From Clavelina lepadiformis (Eukaryota; Chordata; Ascidiacea; Aplousobranchia; Clavelinidae): DNA of 64,000 nucleotides. The position numbers and the translations under genes are program-made. Numbering within the stretch: position 1 is the stretch's first letter; each line of letters opens with the position of its first letter. Of this stretch, positions 1 to 12,700 are shown piece after piece. Below the pieces are notes generated by a model that saw nothing but the letters and a program-made list of their open reading frames with translations, had not been told where the DNA came from and did not search any database. Location: positions 5,835,501-5,899,500 of the forward strand of contig NC_135245.1 in the NCBI RefSeq assembly GCF_947623445.1, written 5' to 3'.

Positions 1-914
1 TGTTCTAAATACGAAAATTAGAAAATGCTAGAGAAATAAATAGCAACTAAGCAATTTAGAAAATGCCATGACAGCAATCGCAAATGATCAATAAATTTGA
101 AAAATGCAAACTTTCGGCTTAACTCGCATACTCTTATCTCATAAACCCGTATAATAATCTTAAGCTCATTCTACTCAAGCCCAAGATTAGGCCCTTTCTA
201 ACTTATCACCAACAGAAATTAGGAGCAGCATCTATTGCACCAACTGCTGTCTGTTATATTTACATATAAAATGAAACAACTGTGTTACCAACTATGAAAG
301 ATTCAATATTTACATGAAATATTATACAAGTGTGTGCCAGTTTTCTGCAGTATTAAATTCACTGCCTGATGACTGTTAATAAAAAATTAGAGTGGCACTG
401 CTATCATGTAATGTTTTAAAGACAAGTTCTTAAACAAACAGTGACATTAAAAACTACCAGCTGGAAAATAGATATTTTTACATATTACTTTAACAAAATT
501 AATCAAGTTGATTATTTTAAAATAGTATACCCAACTAGTTGGCTTAAATATTACAAATACTGTCCAACAATAGTCAGAATAGTCTTAGACAAGTTGCATG
601 TGACTAATTCAATTTTAAGTATAATATATGAACTGTCAAGAATGAATTGTAAAAAATGGTAAATGTTTATATCATGTGATTTATTCCAAATGCAAAAGTT
701 TAACAAAACTCTTGGTGCGACCAGTGAAAAGTTTTGAAAACCATTACATATTTATATGTATAGTATAGTATTTATACCTTCTTTCTTATAATCTGTAAGT
801 AATATTCCTGGATTTTTCTTTTAAATGTTCCTGAAGCAAACTATGTTTAATAATATTTCAACAGCCCTCGTTGCCAAAAATCTTGTAGTCACAACACTAA
901 GTTTTGCTTTACAG

Positions 915-1289
915 TTACTAGTTTAAAGCTGACATGGTCACATTTGCAACATGCTGGCTTTGAAGTAAATAAAACAACTGCATTCGTGTCAAACAGCTGT
1001 TTGTCACAATTATCACTTAACAGGTTTACAAACCAAATATGTGCCACAAAACTTGGCCAGCAACAAATTAACTGTGAAAAATCAAGGTACGTTTTGTGCA
1101 GTGTCAGCACCACTGTTTAGTGATTCACATCCCAAGACTTTATCGCAACAAAAACTGATGAAGGGTGCACATTTACCGTGTCATGCTACTTTAATTTCAG
1201 AAGGCTTTGATGCAGCACTAACAGAACACAATGATGTAAAATTGGATGTGAATTTTTCACAGTATTGGCATTACCAAGAAAACTCTTAA
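915..1289 (+). other. Possible terminal exon(s) of an off-window gene
   Basis: A stretch from 915 to 1086 sits between an acceptor-like site (TTTGCTTTACAG) and a strong donor-like site (AAATCAAG followed by GTACGT). It is open for 56 codons in one frame (residues TSLKLTWSHL... to ...INCEKS). A second plus frame overlaps it and stays open to a TAA ending at 1289, after residues FSQYWHYQENS. The two frames cannot both be explained by the 15-nt gap between them, because that gap is too short for an ordinary intron. No family is recognised in either frame. The stretch could be the last part of a gene that enters from the left edge, or chance. Confidence is low. Confidence 0.2.
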
Positions 1290-3749
1290 AAATATTACCA
1301 CTGCTGTGCGGCGATTCAGTGACAGAACTCTTATGACAAATATTTAAAACACATTCACATAAAGATTTTTTATTAAATGAAAACTCAAATCAATCTAAAT
1401 CAAGATCAATCAGTGATGGCTATTGGTGGACATTCTAGTATAGTGGTGGCAGACTGTGGGCTCCATAATACTAAAGAGTGCTGCTTCTATTTCCAGCTAA
1501 TTATGGGGCTTGGATCACTATATTAGCCTGGTTGAACTAGATTGCTAATGGGGTCATTTTTTCAATCCAATTTCTGTGGTTGCAAAAATTGATCTACGAA
1601 TCATAACGATAAACAGTTGGAAAAACATACAAATTACCCTGCAATAACCTTCCACGTGGATAACATAAATTCTTACGTCATCGAGAAAAAGAATATTTTT
1701 ATTTATAATGTTAGTTAAGTTTCTTACCTAATCTTTCCTAATTGTGATTGGAAAAATAGTTCAATCAATTACAGCAAGTGTACGGGGAATAGCCAGAATC
1801 ACACATCTAAGTTTTAAAGCTTTGGTCAGCAAACAAATATAAAGGGATTCAGGGTTTATTTTGTCAGCATTGAAAAGACAATGATTTCCAATAAACTTTA
1901 GAAACTGAATCCAAGTTCTAAAACTCATCACTAAGTTTTTAAGAATTATTAGAGTTAAAAAAACAACTGCAAATGAGATTCAAAAACCTATGTTTGCACT
2001 AACCAATGCAGGTTTTGGCTTCAAGACCCTGAGACAACTTAACCGTAGTCAGACCACAATAGCAAAGCAGTACATTGGTAATGCAAGGGTATTTTTAAGT
2101 AATAATTGTTTGTAAATTGCAGACTATCTTACTCAAGTGAACTAGTAAAAAGTACATTTTAGATAAGTAGGAAGTTGATCGGGGTAAAATCCTAATAGTT
2201 TTAAACAACTGCTATTTGTTGCGAAAAAGGGAAATTACAGAAATACATAAAAATTACCATTTATCTACTAATATTTATAGCAATATGTACATTTCCCATG
2301 TAATGCTGGGCGTTGAATTACTACTGAATTGAAAACTTGGGCTGTCATAATAAGTTTGCAGACCACAGTTCTAAATTAACGAATCTAAAAGATTTGAATT
2401 CAATAATCGTATATTTTCTGAATCCGAGAAACCAATTTCGTTTCATAATTAAATAGCTTCATTTGCAAACTTAGTTGAGTTTGTTGTCGTATTGAATTTT
2501 ACGACACAAGACCAAGTGCTGCATGCATTTGTCATCATATATTTAACTATATACATCACGCCAGTTTAATAAAATTATCATCTTACTTGAAACAATATAA
2601 TATCCCTGAATCCAGACCTATTGTAAAGGTGAAGGACTGTTACAAAACCTATGCGCAACTACCATAGCGCACACCCAAACACCTTCTTATAAAATCGATC
2701 TAAAGAGCAAGGCTCTATTTTCAAATTAGGAACGGAACCAAAATCGCGGTCTGTTTTGAAAGTTATCCACCCATTGCTTTTTTTCTTGCACAAACAATGC
2801 TACAAACGCACAAAATCAATACAAGTGGTTAGATTAAAAAAGTAACTATAGTTTTATGTAGTGAATAAATTTTGACTGCTTTGAGACTAACTTAACACAC
2901 AATTTTTACTCCACAAAGTTAATGTTAAAAAAAAAAACAATAAAATGCGCAACATTAAACACATCAGGACCACATGATAAGAGTTTGACGTTTTGTTTTT
3001 TAGGCTGATGACAATGGTCAATAACTAAAACGAGACTGATGACATGATGGAGAGACTCACTAAACAAGTCGAGTTGTCATCGTAGTGTCGTAATGTGCTT
3101 CATGCTGCCATGATTTTTATAAGTTAGCAGATATGTGCTTTGAAAGTGAAGAATATCAAATCATTGAACAACTGCATCTACAATTTTAGCAATCTCTTAC
3201 TAATCTACTCATCTACTAATCATTTGTGACGAGTGTGACCAAAACAAATCTCTTCAAAATCGGATTCTATGAAATTTTCTAACACATACAACAAATAATG
3301 ATAACCAATTATTAGGTTACAGTTAAACACACATTTTACAATTGCAAACTTGCAACACACAGTATACGATTGGTTTTTAAAAACGTTGCATGATGAAAAT
3401 ATTTTTAACTGCTAAAAAGAGCGGGAGTGTGAGTTGCACAATGAGTGCGCTCTTTTTATATATACATAGCGACAGCCTGAGTGATGCTCCTTTTGAAAGA
3501 GCGATTGTCCAGCTCAGACAGCTACGCTGAATTTCAACTTTGAAACTATTTCAAAATCAGGATTAAAAAAAACTACTCTAGAGATCTTGTCTTAGTACTT
3601 AGTCAAGTAGCCTACTTTGTATTGTACAATCCTACGGATAGCTCATTGATCAAACATATCTAGCTTAACTTCATCTTCTTGATTTATCAGCAGACTGCAT
3701 ATAAGCTGCATATATACTATAACTTACTTATTCATTAATAATAAGCAGT
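1290..3749. other. No recognisable feature
   Basis: AT-rich sequence with no ORF or splice-bounded exon that I can support. A short stretch near 3415-3455 has an interrupted inverted repeat (AAAAAGAGCG against CGCTCTTTTT). Confidence 0.5.
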
Positions 3750-3867
3750 GTCTATTTCAACGGCTACCGGTTACTGAACTTGGAAAAAGCTACTTCAGTA
3801 AACGGCTAGCCGGTTACGCAACTGGTATTTTCTTATTTCGGTAAACAGCAGCCGATGAAATAGACAT
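3750..3867. repeat. Short palindromic MITE-like repeat
   Basis: The left end reads TGTCTATTTCAACGGCT. The right end, read on the other strand, gives ATGTCTATTTCATCGGCT. The interior repeats CCGGTTAC and GGTAAAC words in both orientations. No clean flanking duplication is visible, so the class is not assigned. Confidence 0.45.
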
Positions 3868-4221
3868 TTAGTTTACCGGCCGCGGTTACCAAAATAGGAA
3901 AATACAAATACGACCAACGGCAAAAAGACTAGCCTGTGAATTAAAATGTAGGCTATGTTAATTATCCACTTAAAATTTTTCCAAAGTGCAAAGTAACCTA
4001 AAACTAATCCCCTCTGACCCAAACTCTTACTTCTCCTGATTAAATTACTGCACTTAGCTAGACTGTGAATTGAAAAAAAATTCAACGCTATTTTTCAACG
4101 GAAAATGACAATTTTTTTCCAAACTCTAATTTAAATGAAAACTAATTCTCACCTACCCAAACTCTCACGGTACTAATTTAGGCCTACATCAAAACTAAAT
4201 TTGAACAAAAAAAAGGCAAAC

Positions 4222-4287
4222 AATAGCAAGATTCAAACCTGAACCCTCCAGCGTATTAGCCCCTTTGTTAACCACTAAGCTACTGCA
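4222..4287 (-). repeat. tRNA-like sequence (SINE head or tRNA pseudogene)
   Basis: Read on the minus strand, the segment contains an A-box-like GTAGCTTAGTGGTTAAC and, about 40 nt later, a B-box-like GGTTTGAATCTTG. This is the spacing of a pol III type 2 promoter. The flanking arms do not pair into a convincing cloverleaf, so this is a tRNA-derived repeat or a decayed tRNA rather than a functional tRNA. Confidence 0.35.
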
Positions 4288-4870
4288 TTGCTTTCTTCCC
4301 TTCGTCCAAAACGAGAGTGACAAAACCATCAGCAAAAATCTACCGATTGCCGTATCGTGATTCAGCAACTTCACTAAATGGATGCCGTTGAAATAATCAC
4401 TTCGTTAATAGTATGCTTGTAAACAAAAAAGGCTGCAAGCATATTTATTTTCTTGAACGTTTCTATGTTTCACTCTTCACCATGTCAGAAGTGTGGAAGT
4501 TAAAATACTGCAGGCTACTAATCTTAGTAATCTAAATGACAATCATGCAGGATATTCTGCTAATTGAAATAAAACTGTCAAACTTTCCACTTTCCAGGGT
4601 TAATTTAATTTTATTTTTTTCCAGTTTGGTTGATTTCGTAGGAAATTATAAAGAGCCCAATATTTTCCTACTGGGAATAATCCAAAATTATTTGTTCCTT
4701 AAGTTCTCATCAGTTTATGATCTCAGAAATAGTAGGCTAGTTCGTTCTTCTCTTTTTTGAAAAACTTCACATTACGATGTTTTTCCAATTTTTTCTTGAG
4801 ACTTGTAATTTTCCAGTTTCGATACTTCTGTACTGGAATGTCATATTACGTAGCAAACTTTCCGGGTCTA

Positions 4871-4963
4871 GTGCAGAAGTTCACAACCACAGGACACATA
4901 GTAGGCCTATACTAGACCCCAGCTACTCAAATTGTGAAGTCATTTGGTTGTGCACTTCTGCAC
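4871..4963. repeat. TA-flanked MITE, about 93 bp
   Basis: The element starts GTGCAGAAGTTCACAACCA and ends, on the reverse strand, GTGCAGAAGTGCACAACCA, with one difference in 19. TA lies on both sides, as expected for a Tc1/mariner-type target duplication. A related copy lies at about 25750-25890. Confidence 0.6.
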
Positions 4964-5668
4964 TAAACCCAACTATTCAAAATTACATGAGGGTGTCAGG
5001 CCCTGTAAGAAAAGAGTGGAACCTGCACACATGAAGTTTTTCAATGCGTACGCCAAACGTTTTTACCTTCATGCTGATTTAGGCTATATTCTGCACCAGT
5101 ATAATATATAAAGAAAATCTCGTGGTTTAAATGCCATGTTACAACAAATGAACAAAGATATGAGCCTAAAGATGACACAGCACGCCATTATCAAAACAAA
5201 ATTTGCGTCTTTGCACGCACAATTTCTCGTTGTAAACTGGGGGTGCCTTCCAGTTAGAGGTCAAAGCCTTAGGCCCACCGCTAAACTCTCAACTGCCCAG
5301 ATAGCCATTCGGCAAACATATAATTAAGAGTATGTTGATAGAAACTACTCATGTAACAAAATATACCTTGACATTTGCCGTCTCAAAAATACCAACACGT
5401 AGCCAGACCGAGTTCATTGCCTACAAAGCGTTCCTGGAGCAAACTGATCACAACCCCACAACCAAGTAAACAAATGCTAAATTGGCAACAGCAATTACCC
5501 GCCACTGGCGATGGAGCTTGACGTCATATTACATTGGCACGTAAGGCGCATAAAATCATTCGCTTCGCAAAGATACATTTAGCCACGTTATGGTAGCGTA
5601 TGGTTAATTTTTACTGCCAACCGCAGGGGCTAAAACATAGTCCTAACTTTGTTACAGCAAAACGATTA
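4964..5668. other. Intergenic, nothing recognised
   Basis: Only short unsupported ORFs occur here, and no coding or RNA signal stands out. Confidence 0.4.
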
Positions 5669-6064
5669 TGGTTAGCCATATGTGTCAGAATTCGTTTTTT
5701 TCAGCGTTTATGAAAACTGTGAACGCGTTCGTAATTACTAATTAGTATACGTGTTTGTGACAAAAACGCGCGTTCCCAAATTGTCAACACAATTGCAATT
5801 TACAAGCGTGTATAAGTGAGCCAATAGTGACCTGTTTGGCCAACAGAGCTAATTTTTCTGCGCGATAATTCATCATGCATGCAATTTGTGAAATTTCAGC
5901 GTAGGCAAAAAATATATAAACATAATTTCGGCCAGGAAAAAAATAAAACCTATGCGTTTGTAAATTGCGATTATGAACCTTTCGGCCAGGCAAAATATCT
6001 TACTTACGTGCTCATTATTTTGAACGCGTTGAAAGCAATGAATTCTGACACATATGGCTAACCA
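5669..6064. repeat. TA-flanked MITE, 396 bp
   Basis: Perfect terminal inverted repeats of about 25 bp begin TGGTTAGCCATATGTGTCAG at 5669 and are mirrored at the right end (6040-6064). The dinucleotide TA flanks both ends (5667-5668 and 6065-6066). Structure and target site fit a Tc1/mariner-type non-autonomous element. It has no coding capacity. Confidence 0.75.
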
Positions 6065-6217
6065 TAAACAATTGTATCGCAATTCGTAATCTTACTTCTC
6101 AGACTGAGCAAAAGGAATATGAAGAATGAATGTGAATATAAGACTGTTGCGGCCACAGTGCCACCAACGATCACCTTGTTTTCACCGCTGGACATGTCAC
6201 TGTTATTGTGTTTGCAC

Positions 6218-6646
6218 TAGGGATGGGCCGATACGAACCCAAACCCGAATAGATTCGCCGAATATCGCCTTTATGGAAGATTCGGGCGAACACAAATACC
6301 AACAATGGCGAACCCGAATACAATATTACTGTACTTATAAATTTACTGACTTTCGTAAAAAAGGATGATCTAGTTTCCCGACAATGCTAAACTAGAGTCA
6401 GCAGTATTTACAATGAAGGTAGTTTTCCTAACGATTTTGCTTTTTCAATCGTTTTTTAAAAACTAATTTTCGAAAGAAAGCGATTTGTTTATCGATTACG
6501 TCATTTTAGAAGCAAGACTTGACAACTTTTGGAGGAAATTTTATTGTTTGGTTCTTATACGAATAGATTCGGGATTCGTTCGTGTCGAACTTTATGATAT
6601 TCGGGTTCGCACGAACCCGAATAATCTTCCTCGCGGCACATCCCTA
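6218..6646. repeat. hAT-type MITE with perfect 8-bp duplication, 429 bp
   Basis: The ends read TAGGGATGGGCCG (left) and TAGGGATGTGCCG (right, reverse strand). The 8-bp direct repeat GTTTGCAC lies immediately outside both ends (6210-6217 and 6647-6654). The interior repeats GAACCCGAATA and GATTCG words. Eight-bp duplication with A/T-starting short TIRs is the hAT signature. Confidence 0.8.
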
Positions 6647-7184
6647 GTTTGCACTGATTTTACGGTGGAATACATGGCATTTGTTCGATGTTGTATATAT
6701 GTGTGTATATTCTTGTCTTCGAGAGACGAGTACTGGTATTGCAGCACCACAATATAAGTTGCTTTTTATCAGTCTGAATTGTTTACAAGTACGCTTGGGA
6801 CAGCTCGTGTAAGTTCTCACTGGAAAAATCGGGCAACTGTCTTCTCTTACTCGTTATCTCGAATCATAACCTTCTAAGCGCCGCAAACCTAATATCCGAA
6901 GGTAGGCTACGATGCTTAACTGGCTGACTTCGCTATATGCTTTGTTTTTTTCGTGTTTCCGGGAAATGACTTACAATTCGACCACCGAATGGACATAGGT
7001 ATAGGCCTACTTCTAAATGGATACTACAATTAGACATAAAGGATTAGGCTGCTGCAAATCTTAATCCTGCTTATAGCTGTTATGCAAGAGCCAGGCCCGC
7101 AACCAGGGGAGTTCGAAACTTCGTCTTTTCAGCGACATAGTGAAATCTCAACCAGTTTTATTTCACATTTCACTAAAATCGGTC

Positions 7185-7262
7185 GGCTTGGTGGCGAAAA
7201 GCGGTAAGAGCATAGAACTCGTAAGAACGCGACGGCCAGGTTCGTTACCCAACCAAGCCACC
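7185..7262 (+). other. tRNA-Thr(CGU)-like pseudogene or SINE head
   Basis: A 75-nt core begins GGCTTGG and ends CCAAGCC, a perfect 7-bp acceptor stem, and is followed directly by ACCA. Inside are an A-box-like segment (GTGGCGAAAAGCGGTAAGAG), an anticodon-loop-like CTCGTAA with CGT in the anticodon position, and a B-box-like GGTTCGTTACC. The anticodon and T stems pair poorly, so it is probably not a working tRNA. Eukaryotic tRNA genes do not encode CCA, so the ACCA hints at an origin through reverse transcription of a mature tRNA, but it could be chance. Confidence 0.45.
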
Positions 7263-9799
7263 ATTGCAGAGCAAGGCAAGAAATCTCACGTGTATAACTC
7301 ACCGCGCTTACAGTTCAACCATTTGGCCTACATCAGCATTGTAAAGCGATTCCGTATTTATTATGTCACACACATATGTGCATCGTTGTACTGTCTTACG
7401 TTTCCTTTGTAAGGCAAATCACTCACGTTGCGCCAGAACCTTAAGTGTCAAGAAGCTTAGATCTCGGACTACTTTGGTCATTCACTTCACTACATTTTCT
7501 TGCCGTCACGACTGCCATGGCGGGGCTCGAGTTATTAAGAAGCTAAAGCCAAATAGTTTACGACCTAACTGATGCAGCGCGAGTCTTTTATGCTGGTGCA
7601 AAAATATGTGAATTTTGGAGTCTGACTCAGGCCAAGTCATTTAAGACTTTTAACTGGAGTCAAGTTAAGTCATAAAAAAAATTGAATCGGGTAAATTCGA
7701 GTCAGTACAACGCTGCAAATAACCTATTAACAATGTAGGCTTAATCACAGCTTGATTCATTGCTCTAACTATAGGCTAATATTTAGTAGTAGGCAAATAT
7801 GGATATGGGTCAGAAGCTATTAACTCGAAATACTCCCTAGCTTTCTTAATTCTTCCTCATTTCCTCTTTTGGTGAACTAAGTGGCCCCAGTTAAGAATCA
7901 CTGAGTTAGAATAAGTTGAAAACTCCGCCATCAGCGAGCCTCATTGGGTGGACGATAAATGGAATGTGGAGTGACAGGAAACTGAAGAAAGTACCTTTAG
8001 ACTTCGCAATTTCATCACTGACACCAGCTTCCACCCCACCGGACTTTCGTTGCCGGGATGGTCTGGGTACAGTTTAATCGTCTGCGAAGCGGCACCGGGC
8101 GTTTTCGTTCCATTCTACACTGATGGTCAAATGGAAAATTCTGTGACGCGGAAAACAAACTGCAGACCATCTTAAATCGGAATGTTTTGTCTACTATGTT
8201 CCCCACAGAATACATGGACTGCTAGTTTCGGACGACAGGAAAAAACAGTGACTACTCGACTCGTGTCCCGACATCTTGTCTAGGTGAAAGAATAACCTAA
8301 TATATCTGGCCCATACGATAAAGCCATGTCTAGATGTGGAAGTGAGCCGTTTTACGTTTATCATGTATAGCATGTATATCAAAAGCGGGCTGTGCTGGCA
8401 TAGTTCGACCTGTGTTCAATAACCAAAGGCTTTAGGGTTGGAATATTAAATTTTCTTAGGCAATGCACTAACCACATTTGCTTCTGTTCAGTGGTTCGAA
8501 TAAACAGTTCTAAATCCGCGCAATAGGTTATTAGGAAGAGCGTAGCTTTATTTAACATCACCTTACTGTTATAATCATGCTTTCTCACTTATAGTTCAAG
8601 TGATTTAAATTTTGCACATACAGTAGATCTTTTTTTTACTATTACGTGTTACTCCCAGAATCCTGCAAATCTTGAAAACACGTCATTTATCTTGTTTCTT
8701 CAATGTAACGAAATTACTCTAAAAATTCCTCATAAGGAGCCCTGATAATTTAATAGATTTAGCATGTCTTGGTCTGTTACATCATGAAATGCTGACTAAA
8801 CCACATATCTCTAACTCTGGCTTCCTAAATTCAGTACAGTACTAACAGTTCTGGAAAAAAACATTACATAAGTCTTCGGTTTTAAAACACATTTTAAACC
8901 TAAACTGGAAAGTTTTAACAGGCCATCTGCTAGCTTAGCCGTATATAGACTTCTTGAAGAAAGTATTGTCTATATAAAAGTATGATCGATTGGACGATTA
9001 TGTAAATTTACAAATGATTGAACATTGTTTAGTTTCCCAGTAAAATGCATTATTTTAGTCGTGCTTGGTGTCTTACTACTTTAGTTGTCCCTGACGATAG
9101 AAATCCAAAATACTTTCATACCACTAGTAAAATATGAACCACATTTACCTGATAAGGCTCGTTGTTCTGAATCGTCTCGGTCTTCTATCACAAAAATGTG
9201 GTATACCTACAGTAGGGTCTACATGCGAGTTTTAAGCAGAAAAGGATGTAAAACATGACACGCAAACTTAACGTTCGAAGTCCGCAGCTTGATACTTCCT
9301 CTCGAATTGTCATGGTGTTTATGCCTCAAAAGTCTTTTTTCGAATATTTTAGCATGCAGATGGTTGATTAAAGCAAATGCATTTTGTTAGACGATTCACC
9401 GCGGCCGGTCAAACTGCTTCAAGTTATCTGAACAGTCGAATTAACCTAAGACTAAGTCGAATTGACTGACTTTCACAGTACGCCGCATAGAGGGTCCATG
9501 TCCTTCCTCTTAGAACAAAAATTCCAGCATCATGCCAAGCCAACCAATCCGAGGTAATATAACGTTTTGGTTGTTAGAATTAACCTGTGCTGTTAACTTT
9601 GTCTATTCTTTTATCCTTATCCTTATGCACGGGTTTCTTATAAATTAATAATTTGACACAAAGGCCTCCGTTACGCACCATCGATACATTTGTTAAATAT
9701 GCATAACATAGCACTTGATCGGAAAATTAACAAGAACTGCTGGAACAAAAAATTTCATGATTATAGTAAAATAAAGATAAAATCGTACCAACTGTAATT
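7263..9799. other. Intergenic region downstream of SOS
   Basis: No supported gene. The segment 7610-7720 contains several AAGTCA/GAGTCAAG words like those in the hAT element at 18829-19254, so it may be a decayed relative. The word at 7880-7910 (reverse strand CAGTGATTCTTAACTGG) resembles one end of another hAT MITE family (compare 58382-58678), but no partner end was found. The rest, including the SOS 3' flank, shows nothing recognisable. Confidence 0.4.
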
Positions 9800-12700
9800 T
9801 CATACAGAGGGGGCACTAGGCTGCCGCCGGGGTATGGGGGGAGGGCCACCGGAATGGGAGTTAGATGTGACCCTATTCGAGGAAGAGGCAAACCTCATAG
9901 GGTCCGGTACATACCTAGTGCTTGAATAAGTATCGTCACGTGGTGGTACAACAGGAGGGTCCCTCGGTGGAACAGGTGGCGCACGTTCCACAATGGCAGG
10001 TGGAGGGGGAGTGGAGTTAAAGGGTGAAGGATAGCCAATGTGCTGCTGCCCTGAGGTCGGGAACGTAAATTCTTGAGAATTGAAACCAGACTCTATTTCC
10101 GAAGATGGATCAGGTTCGGGGAAATTGTATCCATACATTCCCCCTTGGCTATATGGATGCATTGGATGATGCATAAAAAGATCTGCTTGGTTATGAAAGA
10201 ACTCTAGTTCCGCAGGTGGAAAGGAGGGCTGCGGTTGATTCCAATAATCATCACGTGGTGGTAAAGGAGGTGGACCATTGTCATCTTCCTCAATGGAAGT
10301 AGCTCTTCCGAAAATTGCCGGAGTTTCAGGAGGATGCAAACGGGGTACATGATCAAATGAAAATACATTTTGACCCATGACTGGGGGCGCCGATACCAAG
10401 TCATGAGCCATTGGTTGTCTCGGAGGACGTGGAGGAGGAGGCGGCTCCTTTTTAACTGGAGTTACTGGCGCCTCTGGTGTGACTGCAGGAGCAGGAACAG
10501 GCTCCTCATCAGGAACAGAATTTCTACGATCCAGCAACGAAATTTTTGACTCATCACGGTATAAGCTTGTCTTGGTAGATCGCTTGCTTGGCACAGTTCC
10601 AGGAGACTTCATTTCCTTATCGTTGAGAGTTCGGGGCTAAAGCAGTATTTTAAAAGAAGGTTATATTTGGTGTACTTGTTTCCAAAACAGCTTTATTATA
10701 GTAACAACAATTGGTTTTGAATTGTGTATAGAAAAAGATCCTGCAAGATGCAATAACTAGCGAATTGATAAATAAAATCAACAGAAATTGTTACTATAAC
10801 GTTTAACCTTATGTACTTTTTACAGTTTACATGATAACTCACAAATCTCGCTGCTCTCTCAGCATGCCTAGGTTCGATGTCTTGTGAACAAGCAAACAAG
10901 TAGTCATTGAACTGTTTCTCAGTGAAACCTTTTAACGGGCTTAAACCAGTTAAAAATTCTTGAATTTCTGGAACAGGAATTAGGTTGTACGGTTGGTTCT
11001 GATATTGCTGAATGTCAAATAAGATTGATGCAACCATGCGCCTAAACAGTAGGTGTGGATTAATAAAAATTTTGTACAATGTTTATGGTCACCCACTCTG
11101 TCGGCCAGTAGAAATTGAAATTTTAAATAGAAATTTTATTCGTTTTTTTATTCTTCTTCTTCTTCAAAAATAATAGTAACAATTATACCTCTTTGCAAAG
11201 TTGATTAATTCCAATTTCTCAGGATAATTAGGAAGCAAATGTGGGTTGCCTTCCTCAGTTTTTAAAATGTTGGTTAAAAATGTACCTAAAACAGGTATTG
11301 GAACATACGTCATTTGCTAAATTCTAAGTTTATCACAGAGCATCAAAGTTATCACACGTTAGCATTAAGTTCAACATACCCACAAATGGGACACAAGGTG
11401 GATCACACGACCTTAACTTTTCTAAAGTTCTTGTCAGCCTGGGATCACACAGGTCCATGCATTCTCTTAATGCTTTAAGCAAACGTTCTGGCAAGTGCTG
11501 CAAATGAATGATAAAATGAAAAATAAAACCTCTAAAATGCAGTGAAAATTGGTAACAAACCAAACTGATAACATATTTTACTTCAAGATCTGATAATAAT
11601 TTCTGTTAAAGTTTTTACCTGTTTTGTGTGATGTAGGCGGTGAATGGCAGATGAGTTGAAAGCAGCAACAAATTCAAGCAACCCATTAAAATTATTGAGT
11701 TGTTTTAAAACCTGCATAATTTCCACTGCTCGACTCATTACTGAGGTGCGTTCCTCAAAGTTCTTCGCCTTATAAAGGTATTCAAAATCACCAAACAGTT
11801 TATTCCTATGGCTACTTCCTTATTTATGTATTTATACACAACCGCACAATCTACCCAAATTGTGCATTGGTTAATTCAGGCCTGCACAACACCCGGCCTG
11901 CGCAACGTTTTAATGCAGCCCACGATGCAATAATACTTCATTTTTTTCTAACTCGGCGATATCTCTTATTCGACTATATCACATTGTATACACGTTACAA
12001 TGGTTACATCTACGTCAGTATGCGGCCTGCGAAAAATAGTTTTTCTTGTTGCGGCCCTGGTACCATTTTGAGTAGTGCAGGTCTGGTTTAACAACACATC
12101 CCCATATTGTTCTCATACCTCAACTATTGACTTTGATAGCCATCTGGACACAGTTGTGGAACTGTGAATCATTTTAAGCAAGTTGGGAGAATTTGCCTCC
12201 TTACCCGCTTTCGTCCAGACAGTACCAACAAGCTCAGACGGTTGAACCTTACTGTGATATATTTCGCACCATAGTCAGTAGACAAAGATTAAAAAACAGG
12301 AGTGATTGAAGAGCACTGTGAGTTATATATAGGCAGAACACTCACCGATACATTGCAAACTCAAGCAATGTCAATTGACGAGCTATCTCAATAGGATGAA
12401 GTGTCATGATTGTGTACTTCTCTTTATCGTGAGTCAAGTGCCACTCCACTGGAGGAGGATCTTGAGCAAACGAGAAGGTTGGCATTTCATCTTCACTATC
12501 ATTCTTCTTCATGATGATCTTCTGCATCGTTCTGGCCCATTTTTGCATGTTCTTGCCATGAACAGATGACACAAATTTCTCAACTCGTTTTAAAAGTGTT
12601 TGGTCTGCTTCAAAGTCGTACCAGTGGTATTCAAGCCATTGTCGAAGAACATTCATCACCCTGTAGATGACAACATTCTACAAATATCACATTGTTCTTT

